From positions 23,001 to 87,000 of the forward strand of contig JADWOT020000766.1 of the NCBI GenBank assembly GCA_036345935.2: a DNA stretch of 64,000 bases, given 5' to 3'. Shown here piece by piece: positions 1 to 11,284 of the stretch. Numbering within the stretch: position 1 is the first letter of the stretch; the number at the start of each line of letters is the position of its first letter. A program made the translations under genes and the position numbers. Below the pieces are notes generated by a model. The model was not told where the DNA came from. It was given only the letters and a program-made list of their open reading frames with translations, and searched no databases. The stretch is from Taenia hydatigena. Its lineage: Eukaryota > Platyhelminthes > Cestoda > Cyclophyllidea > Taeniidae.

Positions 1-165
1 CTACCACTACATTTCCAATCTTTCCGACGCCAAACCCACTTCTATTCGCCAATTTGCCAAATTTACATCAGCAGCTACTACGACCACAGGTGCAGCCAAT
101 GTCCCCACCGCCAAGCACGTGACAATAACTTCCGGCAATCGTCTTCTCAGTCCCAAATTACTTTC
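1..165 (+). repeat. Dispersed copy of the 41.0-41.15 kb segment
   Basis: The first ~165 bases align with about 41,005-41,152 on the same strand, including shared runs such as 'caaacccact' and 'accgccaagcacgtg'. In both copies the translation reads T-T-x-x-P-x-F-P-T-x-N-P-L-L-F followed by a Thr/Ala-rich tail ending P-T-A-K-H-V. The copy here changes frame between the N-P-L-L-F part and the Thr-rich part, so it is not an intact exon. The segment lies just upstream of the homeobox relic, and the distal copy has no homeobox after it. I read this as a duplicated coding fragment of one gene; similarity is lost after ~165. Confidence 0.7.
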
Positions 166-258
166 CTCTCCAGCCGCTTGCTGCCACCGTATCCATGCAT
201 GATTCAGCAAACTTCTTTATAACGCCAACCGCAGAACAACCTCAGGTACGCCAGACAG

Positions 259-711
259 TACTAGAGACACAAAGACAAGGCAGACGCAAAATTCTTTTCA
301 CTCCGTACCAAATTGGTGAAATGTTGAAGCACTTTAATGAGAAAATTACCTCAAAATGAATGGCCGCAAGGAACTGGCGCGTCGCATTAACCTGGCAGGA
401 CTCTGGTTAGTCGAGAATCAAGCTGTTAAATTAACTGTTTAAAGAGAGTTGTTAGTGTGCAGCGACTGAATGGTCTAAACTCGCTATATTTTTGACTGTT
501 CCGCTAGGTTAAGACATGGTTCCAGAATGAGCGCTACATTACGAAGGAAGCCGGTGGGAAAGTTTCTGGTAATGAGGTGTCTGCAACACAGCTAAAGATT
601 CGTGTCCCATCAACTGACCCGTGGAACAGCTGCCTCAATGAAAACTCTGAAACTACTGGGAAAAAAAAGGCGTTGATATGTTATCAAGGCACAAGCAGCA
701 GCCTAGAGTGA
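259..711 (+). pseudogene. NK-type homeobox gene relic (two exon fragments)
   Basis: The first fragment (about 259-405) reads R-R-K-I-L-F-T-P-Y-Q-I-G-E, then H-F-N-E, matching homeodomain helix 1. An in-frame TGA at 357-359 interrupts it, and a one-base frame change continues into G-R-K-E-L-A-R-R-I-N-L-A-G-L, the helix 2 and turn. After a ~100 bp intron-like gap, the second fragment (508-711) opens right after 'ccgctag' with V-K-T-W-F-Q-N-E-R-Y, the recognition helix, with W48, F49, Q50 and N51 in place. Tyr at position 54 is typical of the NK-2 class. The fragment then runs ~55 residues to a TGA. The break falls between homeodomain residues 44 and 45, a common intron site. The available GT donor does not close the frame, so the splice site also looks damaged. 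A functional DNA-binding protein is unlikely unless the lesions are sequencing errors. Confidence 0.62.
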
Positions 712-982
712 TGTCGGAGTTGCCCGAAAATTAGCTTGCCACTGAAACAGACAAAAACAGGATCAACTTGTCTGCTTATACGAATAAGAGGAATGCATAA
801 TGGCCTTAGCACAATAAATGCCCCAGAGATTTAATATTTGACCCCCATTTACTGCCTATTTCAAAGTGTGGTTCAAATCAAGCATGTGTGATTTTAAACG
901 ACTCACATTATTCATGACACCTCCAATGTTAACCCGGCGTCATGGATGAGAATCAAATGCGACGAGCCAGTAGAAAGTGAGA

Positions 983-1871
983 ACTGATTCGATTGGCTCA
1001 GGCAAATGTGCTTATAGCAGCTGTGCCAGCCTCTGGGGTCAGTCGAGAGACAAGGGAGCCAGCTTTGAGCAAGTCCAAGGCTTGGATCTGGATAGATTTA
1101 TGTGGTGGGATTTATTTCCAGTGGCTCTTATGCCTTTTCCATGAGGTGTCTACACAAGAAGATGTGACGAGACCGCATCGACCGTGACCTGTGCGTTGAA
1201 GATGTTCTACTTGCGAAACAGCTCTGTTGTTCGGTATGCTCTTTGGGAGTACCACATTCTAACGAGACTCGCCAGACAGGAGGCGCAATCGCCATTCCTA
1301 CTAACTCTGATTAAAAGCTGTTGAATTCGTCTGGCCCAGGTCTTTATGCTGTGTAAAGGGGGTGGATTCGACCTGCGGAATCTCGTCCCAAGTATTGGCG
1401 ACCTCGGTGAAAATGACGCGCGATTTTATAGCTGTGAGTTCATTTGTGGTCTAGAGCACCTTCGCGCCATTTGCATCGTCCACTTAGACGTCAAGCCCAA
1501 CGTGCTTATTGTTGATTTCAAACACATTGTAATTGCGCTCTTCGATCGCTCATACTACGTGTCTCGAAAGTTGGGACCTCCCAATAAGGCAGACTTTACT
1601 GAAGCACAATTCTTTATATCACGACGAGAGCACATGTGTGGAGCCTGAGCATGCCAATGTGCGAGATTGACTGCGCACACGCGGGTTCATGACAGGCCGT
1701 TTGCCAAACTTGTGCACTCCTTTAAGCAAATCCTTCAAAGCTTGTCTTACGCACGATCACAAGGAGCGCCTGACCTTTGATGGTGTGAAGCGCCTTGTGT
1801 TCTTCGAAGACGTTCACCGGAAGAAAGTAGTGGCTTTTAATTTGGAACCACCATACCATCCCTCCGATTAG
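983..1871 (+). pseudogene. AGC-like Ser/Thr protein kinase relic
   Basis: Kinase landmarks occur in order but in different frames. A glycine-loop-like I-G-S-G-K-C-A-Y lies at ~989-1012. From 1184, A-L-K (the ATP lysine) and W-E-Y-H-I-L-T-R-L (helix C glutamate) precede S-P-F-L-L-T-L and a stop at 1322. From 1340, after 'ggcccag', comes M-L-C-K-G-G-G-F-D-L, then A-R-F-Y-S-C-E and G-L-E-H-L. It continues into I-V-H-L-D-V-K-P-N, where the usual H-R-D-L-K-P-E-N is degraded, and I-A-L-F-D-R-S-Y in place of I-x-D-F-G. A W-S-L-S subdomain IX trace sits near 1630-1690. At 1689-1871 the end of the C-lobe reads C-L-T-H-D-H-K-E-R-L-T followed by F-F-E-D-V and E-P-P-Y-H-P-S, as in AGC kinases. Stops, frame changes and loss of the HRD Arg and DFG Gly argue for a pseudogene. 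The exact subfamily is not resolved. Confidence 0.6.
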
Positions 1872-1879
1872 AGTCTCCG

Positions 1880-4800
1880 CAGCTAAGAAGAGGCTTAGCT
1901 TCGACCTCTTCGACGGTGTAGCGCTATTATCTGAGCTCTACCTGGCACAAGCTCAAAGCGTGCCATGATCCAAATCGACACCATTGGCTCCGTCGTGATC
2001 ATTAGTTTTCCGATGTGACTCATCATGGACATCGCAGCACAAATGCCGCACCCTTCTGGATTAAAGAGCTTCGTGGCAGAGCGTCAAAAAATGGTGATTA
2101 CACATCCGATTGAGTGATTAGCATAAGCATGTGATTCTCTCGGAGAGCATTGAACGCCGCATAATCGTTTCACAAGTAGAAGCTATTTAGTACCCACGTC
2201 ATTACCAGAGTGAACTTGTCACCCCCTTCTAGTAAATTAGACTTCTCAAGTCTGTTATTTTTATCATTGTAGCCTCATTCTTGCGCCTCTGGACGGGTCT
2301 CAGAAGCTGGTTTACTGCCAAAGGAGTTTTAAGTGAACCGACCAAATCATATCCAGCTTTCTATTGGTTCATTTCATGTGAACCGACTCCTCGACAGTAC
2401 GCAAAGTTTGTCTGGACCAGAATGATTGAGGTGAGTCGCTCGACGTCAGGCATGACTGATACTCTCGGCGGTGAAGTTTGCTGTGTGTTGAGCAGCGACC
2501 ATGTCAGTGCCTAGCCCCTCATTCCATGGACTAGCCTTCATAATTGAGACTGGTCGACAGATTGACGATTTGTCAGACGATAACCTTAGGGAGGATTGTG
2601 TGGAAAATTGATTCTGCGGCAGTATAAGGTCATCCTTCCCTTCGTTCTACCTTTGTGACGCTTTCGTTTGTAGTGCTATGCTTACTAAAATGCATTTTAA
2701 TATGCAAATATTGACAAGGAGATTACCAAATCTGCATATCACAAACTTATCCGTGAATGACAGCCGTAAGGAGGCAATGAGATAATGATCACAAACTAGT
2801 TAAAACCATCAAATTCTGTTTACATACATACAGGGCGAATTTTTATTCACCAATTTCGGCGTACACTGGTGCATACGAAGCGACTGCTTTGTGAAATTCA
2901 TTTTATCGGCTGAATGAGAATTTCATGCGCAGAAATAATCGTCGTGAACGATGGAGTAGAGACAGTTAAGCGACCAAAGTGAGGTGGTGAAATACTCCGA
3001 GAGGACTTAAGATCAGCATTTGATTGAGTGTCAACAGAGTTCATCAGAGTTGCTACTGGGTCAACACTGATGGCTGATTGGGCAATCATCGTGGGCAATG
3101 CTCTAAGCCCGTCCAATCCCTAGATTTGGGTCGATTATAACTAGCACATACTCTATCTCAGCGATTGACTATCAGAAAGCGCAAATGCGTTTGCATCAAC
3201 GTCACCTTGTTATTTTGTTGTGTATGGCAGTAAGGATAGCCTCATGTGCAGGGTCCCTCAGTCCACCTCCTTAACTAGTTGTCACCAGAATTATGGAAGG
3301 GATTGGGAGGAAAGGACTACAGCTTAACAGCGATTGTCACGTACTCTGAAGCACTATTTGCTTCGCATTCTTATCATTCGATGTGTGTTAGATTCCATGC
3401 TAATGGAGTGGGTTTTAAAATTGACGTGCTTCCTTTTTAATCACACAGTTAATCCTCCAACACTTTGAAGTCTTGTGATACATGGAGGGACACGCGCTGC
3501 GCTCTATGTTCACCAAGTTATGCGGACACACCTACCTTTTGTAGGCACTTCCTCATGCAATAACATCAACAAACCCGACTCCAAATTCACCGATCAGGTG
3601 GGTTTACACGTGCTCTGTTTATTGTTGCGCCAGAGGTGCTGTATTTGCTGCTGTGCCATGAACTCGAAGTTGTTCGATTCTGCATGTTACAGGATGGCCG
3701 AGCCGTAGACACATGCACATGTGTGTATGATGCCCTACTGGTTAATGCTACTGCTATCTTCTCTAAGGCAAGAGCTAACCAGATTGACAAGTGTTACATG
3801 TGAAGTTGAAAGCGCTTCGCCAGAGATATGACGGAGGTCTTTAGATAGTGTGGCCTAAGAGCTACCTATATATCAGCTAAAGATGGCATTTGTGCCGTCG
3901 GCAGGACAGTGATTTGGGGCAGTCTTTGCAGTACGCATGCAAGTGTGTTGATTTCCCCTTGATTTATTTGCATTATCATTGGCGATTAACAAGTACTTTT
4001 GACAACTGAGGTCAGCGTTTAACATCAAGGTGCAGCATTATTAGTCCTTTATTCAATATCGGCTCTCGGTTTGAAGGATGCTCTTAGTCCTCATTCAAAT
4101 GGCAGCATCTGTCCATCTTGTCTCACAAAACATTATGCGCATAAACAACGCAGGGCAATAAATTTACTCGATTTGCTCTCCAGTTCGTTAAATGGAGAAA
4201 CTGCAGCGAGGAAGATGAATGAAATGAATGTAAGATTTCTGCGTCTTAGGTAATGCTACCATCACCGTGTATGATGTGACTGCGCAGCGGAGCTTGGTAA
4301 TTTGAAATGCTGCCTAGACACACGGAGTCGCTGCAACAACCTTCTCTGTGCCATAATGCAAATTCACGCGGTTCGATCCGCCCATAATCCATCATAACAC
4401 GTGATATCAACAACTTTATAGAACGGGGCTAAATAATACGAATAATGCATTGTTAGAATTTTGGGCTTGGAGAAACCTTGAGTCTGCAACCCAGCAGGAT
4501 GAGGAGGAGGAGGAGAGGACGATTTTTAGTGATCACACGTTGCTGCGCTTTACGATGTTAACACGTGTTTGCTGCTTCATCATTGTTAGGCTCTGCGGCA
4601 TCATTCACGTTAAACAACTCAAGTTGTAAATCTTGCAACAACAATGCCGATGCACAAACGTGATACAGCCACCGGGATCGCAAAAGTTATCAGCGTCTAA
4701 AAAGATCATTCGTAATCTCAAGCAGCGGACGTGATCATGACAATTAGCGGAGGCTTTTTTACGCAACAAATGCAAAACATTATTCGGGCCAACGTCAGTT

Positions 4801-5900
4801 TATTCCTTTGTTACCACTCTATAGAAAGCATTCATGATTGGGAGTCTAACATTGGACTAGTTGAATTGGAATATTTTACGCATAATTTGCAGACACTAAC
4901 GATGCTAATGTTGCAACATCCACCGTTGACATGCTCGCAAAGCTTTGCACGTCCTAGCTATTTAGTTAACAGTAGGTCTATCTGGCAGGAGTTTTCCGCT
5001 TCACTTACTAGTCTCAAGTCCTGCCAACTGTAAAGCAAGTATCTCCGCATTAGCGGTGGAAGTGGATGCCAAGAATTCACCTCTTCTCACATGCGTTGTA
5101 ACCATTTACATCGTTCAGTAGGATACCCACAATGAATACAAGTAAAAGTGTAGAAAATTATTGAAAGCCATTGAAGATTGGGAATTCTGAAGAAAATTTG
5201 AGCAAATGAATGTACCGTTGTGATAATGCAGAGAATGCAATTTCCGTCTCTCTTAACGCGACCGCAAAAGCACACTGCTGGTGCGAAGGGGAAGTGGATT
5301 GCGCAACCGCGCTTTTCACTGGTCACTTTGTCGCTGTGTTCGCGACTGGCACTGCAAAGCAGGTTAGTTAGACCTAAGGACAATTTGTTAGCCACCAAGT
5401 AAGCAAATGCTAAGGATTAAATGTGATTTTAGCTAAATAACTAAGACTTGATAAAGCTTATTGAGCATGTCAACATTAAGCTCTGCAACCATTACTATAG
5501 AATGGAATATTACCTTGCGTGTATGAAATGGAAGAAGGTAGAGCAGGTAGCTCTGTTTCCTTCCAAATCGGTGAAGTCGCCTTGGAGCTATTGAGGCGGA
5601 GTAAGTAGTGGATCTTCTTAACGAAGTAAAAGATATTCCCTCATTGCCGTTATGCAGTGTATTCAGGCAATGGTCTTTTAAGTGCAAGGTAATGCACATC
5701 CAAAGTGGTCTGGCAAGAGTGCACGCAAAGCATCCTTCCCAAGAAGAAGAGCTCGTGTAGTCAAATCCCGCAATAGACTTAAGTAGGGCAAACTGAATCA
5801 AATAAGCATTAAGATTGGCTTTGTGCAACGGGCTCTCTCGCGGCTATTCATCCTTTGTTTGTTTGTGTTTGAACCATTTATAAGCCGTCGGCGATTAGAT
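1880..5900. other. No recognisable gene
   Basis: I see only short open stretches on both strands here, with no domain motif, credible exon chain or large repeat. A short (GAG)n tract lies at about 4500-4515. A GGTTCGATCCG box near 4370 resembles a tRNA B box, but no tRNA fold is supported. Intron or intergenic sequence is the simplest reading. Confidence 0.5.
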
Positions 5901-5929
5901 GGATGCTAATGGAACCAGGCTAAGGTGAT

Positions 5930-6180
5930 GAGGCGTTGAATTTAAAGTGCTGATCCAGCCGTTTCGTCCATGCAAAAGGGAATTTCGGGAAGTGATCTGA
6001 TTTGTGGACCTTAAAAGTGACATGGAACATGGATCAAACTCTGATAGACATTAACGCCGACCACTTTGATAGGCTAAGCTTTACCATCGCTTATGCATGT
6101 GACACACCGAAACGCGTGAACTCTCACCTGTCGTATTGCCTTAAAGATGTCACCAAACACAACGGTGACTCTGTTAGGCC
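5930..6180 (+). repeat. Dispersed repeat shared with 32.04-32.24 kb
   Basis: Direct-strand similarity to about 32,035-32,245. Both contain a 'ttcgtccaYgcaaaaggRa' block, then ~130-160 bp further a 'cgcttaYRcatgtgacac' block followed by 'actctcac'. Length differences separate the conserved blocks. The function is unknown. The shared blocks could be a degenerate exon, but the frame is not the same in the two copies. Confidence 0.5.
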
Positions 6181-6199
6181 ATCGTCTTTATGACCTACA

Positions 6200-9100
6200 T
6201 TCGGCTCACTTTGGTTACCACGTCATTAGCCCTATTGAAGAACAGAGGAATGGGTTCAATAGCCATCCCTTAGTTTTAGTGTGATGAAATTATGTACAGG
6301 TCTCACAAAATACTAATGAATCTCAAAACTGTTTCGATTACTCAAAAGTGGGTGCTGCAAGGGACGGAGTATGAGCAGGTTCATAATGGCGAGACTTTCA
6401 CTAGGGGTTGTTTTTGCTGAAGTCTAATACATGTGTACATATGGCTGTAGCAGCCTAAGACTCAGGAACGATGAATACATTTGGTGAGGGATTGGACTAA
6501 AACTACCGACATAATTCAGACGTCAGCTCACCTGACGATGCAAATATGGCATGTTACAGTCACTTCTACCAATGAGATATGGCAAAACCTGTGCTGATGA
6601 AATTCTACTACCTAACTCTACTGCCACTTAGTAGGTAGTAGTTCCAAGTTGTGCGCCAAATACTGATCTCAGCGCTACTCCTCCACATTCGCGAAATTTA
6701 ATGCAAAACAGACTCTATCAACCTAACCCTTCTCTATTCCTATTAACATGAAGGCATGGCGTTGTTAAGAAAGCAGATGCTCCTTCGCCCGAAACGTATG
6801 CTGAAATGAACTTCTATTGCTGCGACTTTGCTCTTCCTTCAATTGCATCCATGCGTAAACTCAAGTGGTAAGGAAACATGAAAACGAAACGACAAGTCGT
6901 CACAAAAGTTCAGGCATCTACAAGATCCGAAGGAAATATTTTAAGAGGAGAGACATGGCTTGATCTACACATCTCGGTGTCATTTAATAAACAATGCGAC
7001 GATCAAGGCACCGTGATGGAAGTCCTTATTTAACAGAACTTCGTTGTCTCTCTACTCGTGCGCCCCTTGTTTTTGTCGGTGCAGCAGAGATTGGAGTTGG
7101 CGTCCATGCGACAGTTTTTTCTTCTTCATTACCTCGTTCGCTCATGCTACTTCTGCTCTCGTTGTGAGATTTCGCGTATAGCAAATCGAAGGGGGATGTT
7201 GGACCTCAGCCTAGTAGGAAGACTGGTCTAGAGTGGACGACGCTGGGCTCGATGCTGCTAATCGTACCCCGACCCATCATTCGCAGCAACGGCATCGACA
7301 CCATCGTCCACTTCCACGACATTGGCATCAGTGAAAGCGACTGAAATGGGTTTGAACTTGAGAATTTTAAGCACTCTCCTACATGGGTGGGTCAAAAGGC
7401 ACTGATGTGAAAGAGAACCTGCCTGCCGTGTGTGTATGTCCAAAAAGACATGTTGTGGTCAGCTAACGAGCCTTACACAAATGTATTGATAGTGAATTGA
7501 AGGTAAATGAGGCCAAATAATCACCTTATCTTCAGTCTTATCAAGATCTTTTTAGAGTCTTAGTCGTCACATACGCAGAACGTTCAGCAGGGTTTCCACA
7601 GCTCAAATGACAACCCCATTTTACCACATTGATAAAAAGTCTGCTTGATTACTTCCTGGTGCTGCTTCATCAATGGATGTCAGGTCAGAGCTGGCAAATG
7701 CATTAACAACTGAGATGAGTCCATTATAATTGTAGAATGTGATTGCAGCGCTAAGCTACCACCTTACCTCAGTTCCATTCGAAGACGATTATGAACGGCT
7801 GCACACCAAAAGTGGTCTTAATTTGCCCATCTCCTTTTGACTTAGGTACAACAGTAATGAGTAGGCGATATGCTCTTACTGCATTTTTTATCTGCAAAAC
7901 AATTTCTTTTTCTGACTCATGAGAAAGCGACAGCGATCTTGAAAAGGAAGAGTAAAACAAGTGGGTTTTATTAGCAGGAGCATTTAACAAGGGCGATGGC
8001 GATGACACCTTAGACTTTAATTTCGACTAGACCGTAGCGTTTCGAATGGATCATTGTCCAACGTGAACAGTGACATCATCCAATAGCATTGGATTTTAAC
8101 TGCCATCACAAATGTTTTTCAAACGCTGTGTGATTCAATCTTTCCCGGCACTTTTATTTTATTCAACACTTCACTCGTCGAATTGGACTAAAAGCTCCCA
8201 TTCTGTCTTTGATAACTTACAAAGTCTTCTGTGTTTGGTCACCCTTTGTGCTTGGTAGACCTCCGCGGAAGGACAAGAGTTGGCGCAAATATATGATGCT
8301 AGGCAGAGTGTCCACTATCCAAAAAATAATTTCTGCTAAGCTTTTTATGCCCAGCTGCTTATCAAATTTATAAGTTTAATGCAACTCTTTTGCTTTCACA
8401 ATTTTGTGTGAGTTTCGATGTAATTCTCATCTTCCGATGGCATTTATATCGACTCCTGTTTTTTCCACCTCATTGGCTCCTTAGAAGTCGACATCTGCTC
8501 TAGGTCTGCAGATCACCACTACAAAGTCGAAGACGGAGAAGCACTATAAATAGGCGTAAGTGAACAAACCTAGTCACCGTAACATCCCGATCTGTTGGGA
8601 CCATTAGCCGATCAGCCAACATGCCACGAAACTTGTAGGCACTTGTGGTGCTCTACTTTGTTCAGTCGTGCTTGCTGGAGATCTGGATGCCTTCAGACGC
8701 AAACAGGTAGGGTCTGCATACAAGCTGCAAATAGCGAGAATGTCCTCGTATTCTGTGCAACATCATTTGCATGGAGAGGATTGCAGACCAGTGCGGAGGT
8801 GTGAATGGGTGTTGAATGCAAAGATTTTGATGTTGGACAAAGAAAACTAGAAGACTTGCCATCTGAAGACGAGAAAGCAGGAGAATGTGAGTGCAATTGC
8901 AGTGGGGAAACACGATTCAGTGACAATAAAATAGCGAGGATGCTTTTGGGGTCGGCTTATTTCGTGTTGACGGAGTCGCCAGTCGCCTCAGCTGCATATT
9001 GACATTTCATTCTGAGCAGTTGTTAAGATTGATGGAACCCCAACTCCATTCGCACTGCATCCTTTCATTTACTCCAGCAGTCGCAGTTCCCACCATAGCA

Positions 9101-11280
9101 GGTCTGCTAGCCACGAGCCTCACCACTCCACGCTTCTTGGATATTCTTCTGCGCAAAGACAGCGTTCGCGATACCATGGCATGATGATAGAAAAGTGAGT
9201 AGTTGCAGGCTCCACCTCGACAACCGCAGCCCAGAGATGACTGGCATGACGGAAATGTTGGCTAGTTAAGACATCCAAAACCACGAACTCGGTGACTGCC
9301 GCACGCAAAGGACAAGGGCAGTTCCTAACTTTATTATAGAATTGTGATGTTTAACAAGGACGGTGTGCTTCTTTATAGACTTTCATAGCCTGATCACGCC
9401 AATAGTCTGCGTAGGAACCTAAATCTCCTTCGCCGAAAGTTAATGAAAAAGCACACCATAATCGGATTTCGCCACATTTCGGCTATGAATTTAGCTGCTA
9501 GTTGTTAGCATTGTCTTTAGATGTCACTTAGGAAAGAAGTTCGGTTTCTGAAACAGCCAACACTTCTTGCAGCCAATCATCTGTCTCACATTTTGGCGTG
9601 GCTAGTGGCCCTGGTTTGAACCTCACCATTAGACGAGCTACAGGTCGGAGTGAAGGCAAACGAAAGAATGGTATAACGATCGGGACCTCGCTTTCAACGA
9701 ATCCAAGGGCAACGCTCAATGTAGCAGCTGCAAGGAGGACTGTTGAACGCGCTCATAACAAGTGTCTGTCGGACGGGAATCCTTCATCACATTGTCCCTG
9801 TCATACAATGATGACGTCAATTGAGGCAGATAATTTAAATCAGCTTGATCCATGCTCTTAAATTTAAAAATACTTTTATTCTTTATTGACCTTAGTACTG
9901 TAACCTTTAGTCGATCAGATCTGAACTTAGACTTCACGACAGTTGAATTGAAGTATGTGAGAAGGGTGGATAAGTAAATGAGTGGGTAAGAGAAGGACTA
10001 AAATTGGATTCACAAATAAACAGTGCACTGATTGGTGAAGGTATTGCTTGAAGTTCGGATAACTGCATGAAAAGGTTTTCATTTTTAAGCTTGGATGGAA
10101 ATGAATTGCTTGTAACCAGCTCCATTTGTTACTTGGAAAAGCATGGTGGTGAGAGCTTGCTTGAGACGACCCACACTTATCCTAGCACATGTTGAAATGT
10201 GTTTGGTAAGAAGTTGTCCAGACATCCACAATGAACTGCTTTTTTGATACTTCGCATAACTCTGCCTAAAAGAGCCAACATTAACTGCTATGGAGTAAGG
10301 GGGCGTAGGTTAGGATGAGATTGCGCAAGACAGTGTGCAGCGGTAGAGGTCATTTTGGCTTAGCTAACGAACCTGGAGCTATATAGAAAAGACTGTGCAT
10401 GGAGAGAATATACTTCTACCACCTACGTAGGACGTCTTTGGATACAACTCGAACAACCTTTTGTCATCAGACAGCATAACACACCGCTATGCTTTAATCT
10501 ACTTCCATCTATCTGCTGACACTGTAGCCACTCCTCTATCTTTACACCACGCACAGGTACGATATAATGTAGCGAAGCCACCATGTTTACGACGGCAATG
10601 TCTTAAACTCAAAAGAGTGACCACGTACCCGTGCGATTGGATTCAAACCGTCTTCTAGCCCCAAGGTACATTTGAAAAACATAAATATTCCTGACACTCA
10701 GCGGCAAAAGTCCTAATCATTGCCATCATCAATGTCGAGGTTGACAGTGGCATCGATGCCACACGTGCCTCCACTGAATTCTGATGCCACTCTCTCATTC
10801 AGTTAAGCATTGTTGCTGCTCACTTTTCTTCCCCATGACCGTTGCAGGCGTCTCTAACATGCAGGTAGGCGAAGGCGCGAAGACTGGAGCGCAGCAAAGG
10901 CTTTTACTGATGGATATTAATTAAAGGAAAGAGAAGGAAGAGGCGTATAGTGTGCACTGCTGGATGGCCAGTACCAGATCACATGCGCGCCTACAGCAGA
11001 CATCAAGCACTGGTAATATATGCATACGCAGGACAGATTGCCACAATGCAGTTAAATCTGGTGGCCATGTAGAAGACAAAGGCTCTATTGCGACATTAAA
11101 TGTGAGGATTTTGAGCCTAGAACTCCTTCAATGTGGGTACTACAAATGTAAAACGTGAAAGGGGCGAATTGGGAATAAGTAGCACAAGCTATATTATGGC
11201 CGAATCGCCTTATGAATGCGAAACGAAACGCCACCAAGAAGAAAGAGACAGATCTAAGGTAAAACTAATGCCAGGCTACT
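6200..11280. other. No recognisable gene
   Basis: Both strands hold only short open frames without recognisable domains. A faint similarity links the reverse strand at 7260-7340 to the forward strand at 10,725-10,790: both can be read as N-V-x-E-V-D-x-G-x-D-A. It is too short to call. A short perfect stem lies at 6605-6641. Confidence 0.45.
6605..6641. repeat. Perfect 10-bp inverted repeat (hairpin)
   Basis: CTACTACCTA at 6605-6614 is the exact reverse complement of TAGGTAGTAG at 6632-6641, with a 17-base loop. A hairpin is possible. The stem is too short for a microRNA precursor, and no terminator role is expected in a eukaryote. Confidence 0.6.
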
Positions 11281-11284
11281 AATA

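Noticed and set aside
4300..4390. tRNA or tRNA-derived SINE, from a GGTTCGATCCG box
   Set aside because: The five-base T-stem does not pair, and I could not fit the D and acceptor stems upstream.
5433..5828. 131-residue minus-strand gene
   Set aside because: No domain, no splice partners, and a length expected by chance in 64 kb.
6605..6641. let-7-like microRNA, because of the TAGGTAGTAG word
   Set aside because: The stem is only 10 bp with a 17-base loop, and the seed GAGGTAG is not present.
7260..10800. Shared N-V-x-E-V-D-x-G-x-D-A motif on opposite strands
   Set aside because: Only ~60 bp with modest identity; could be chance.
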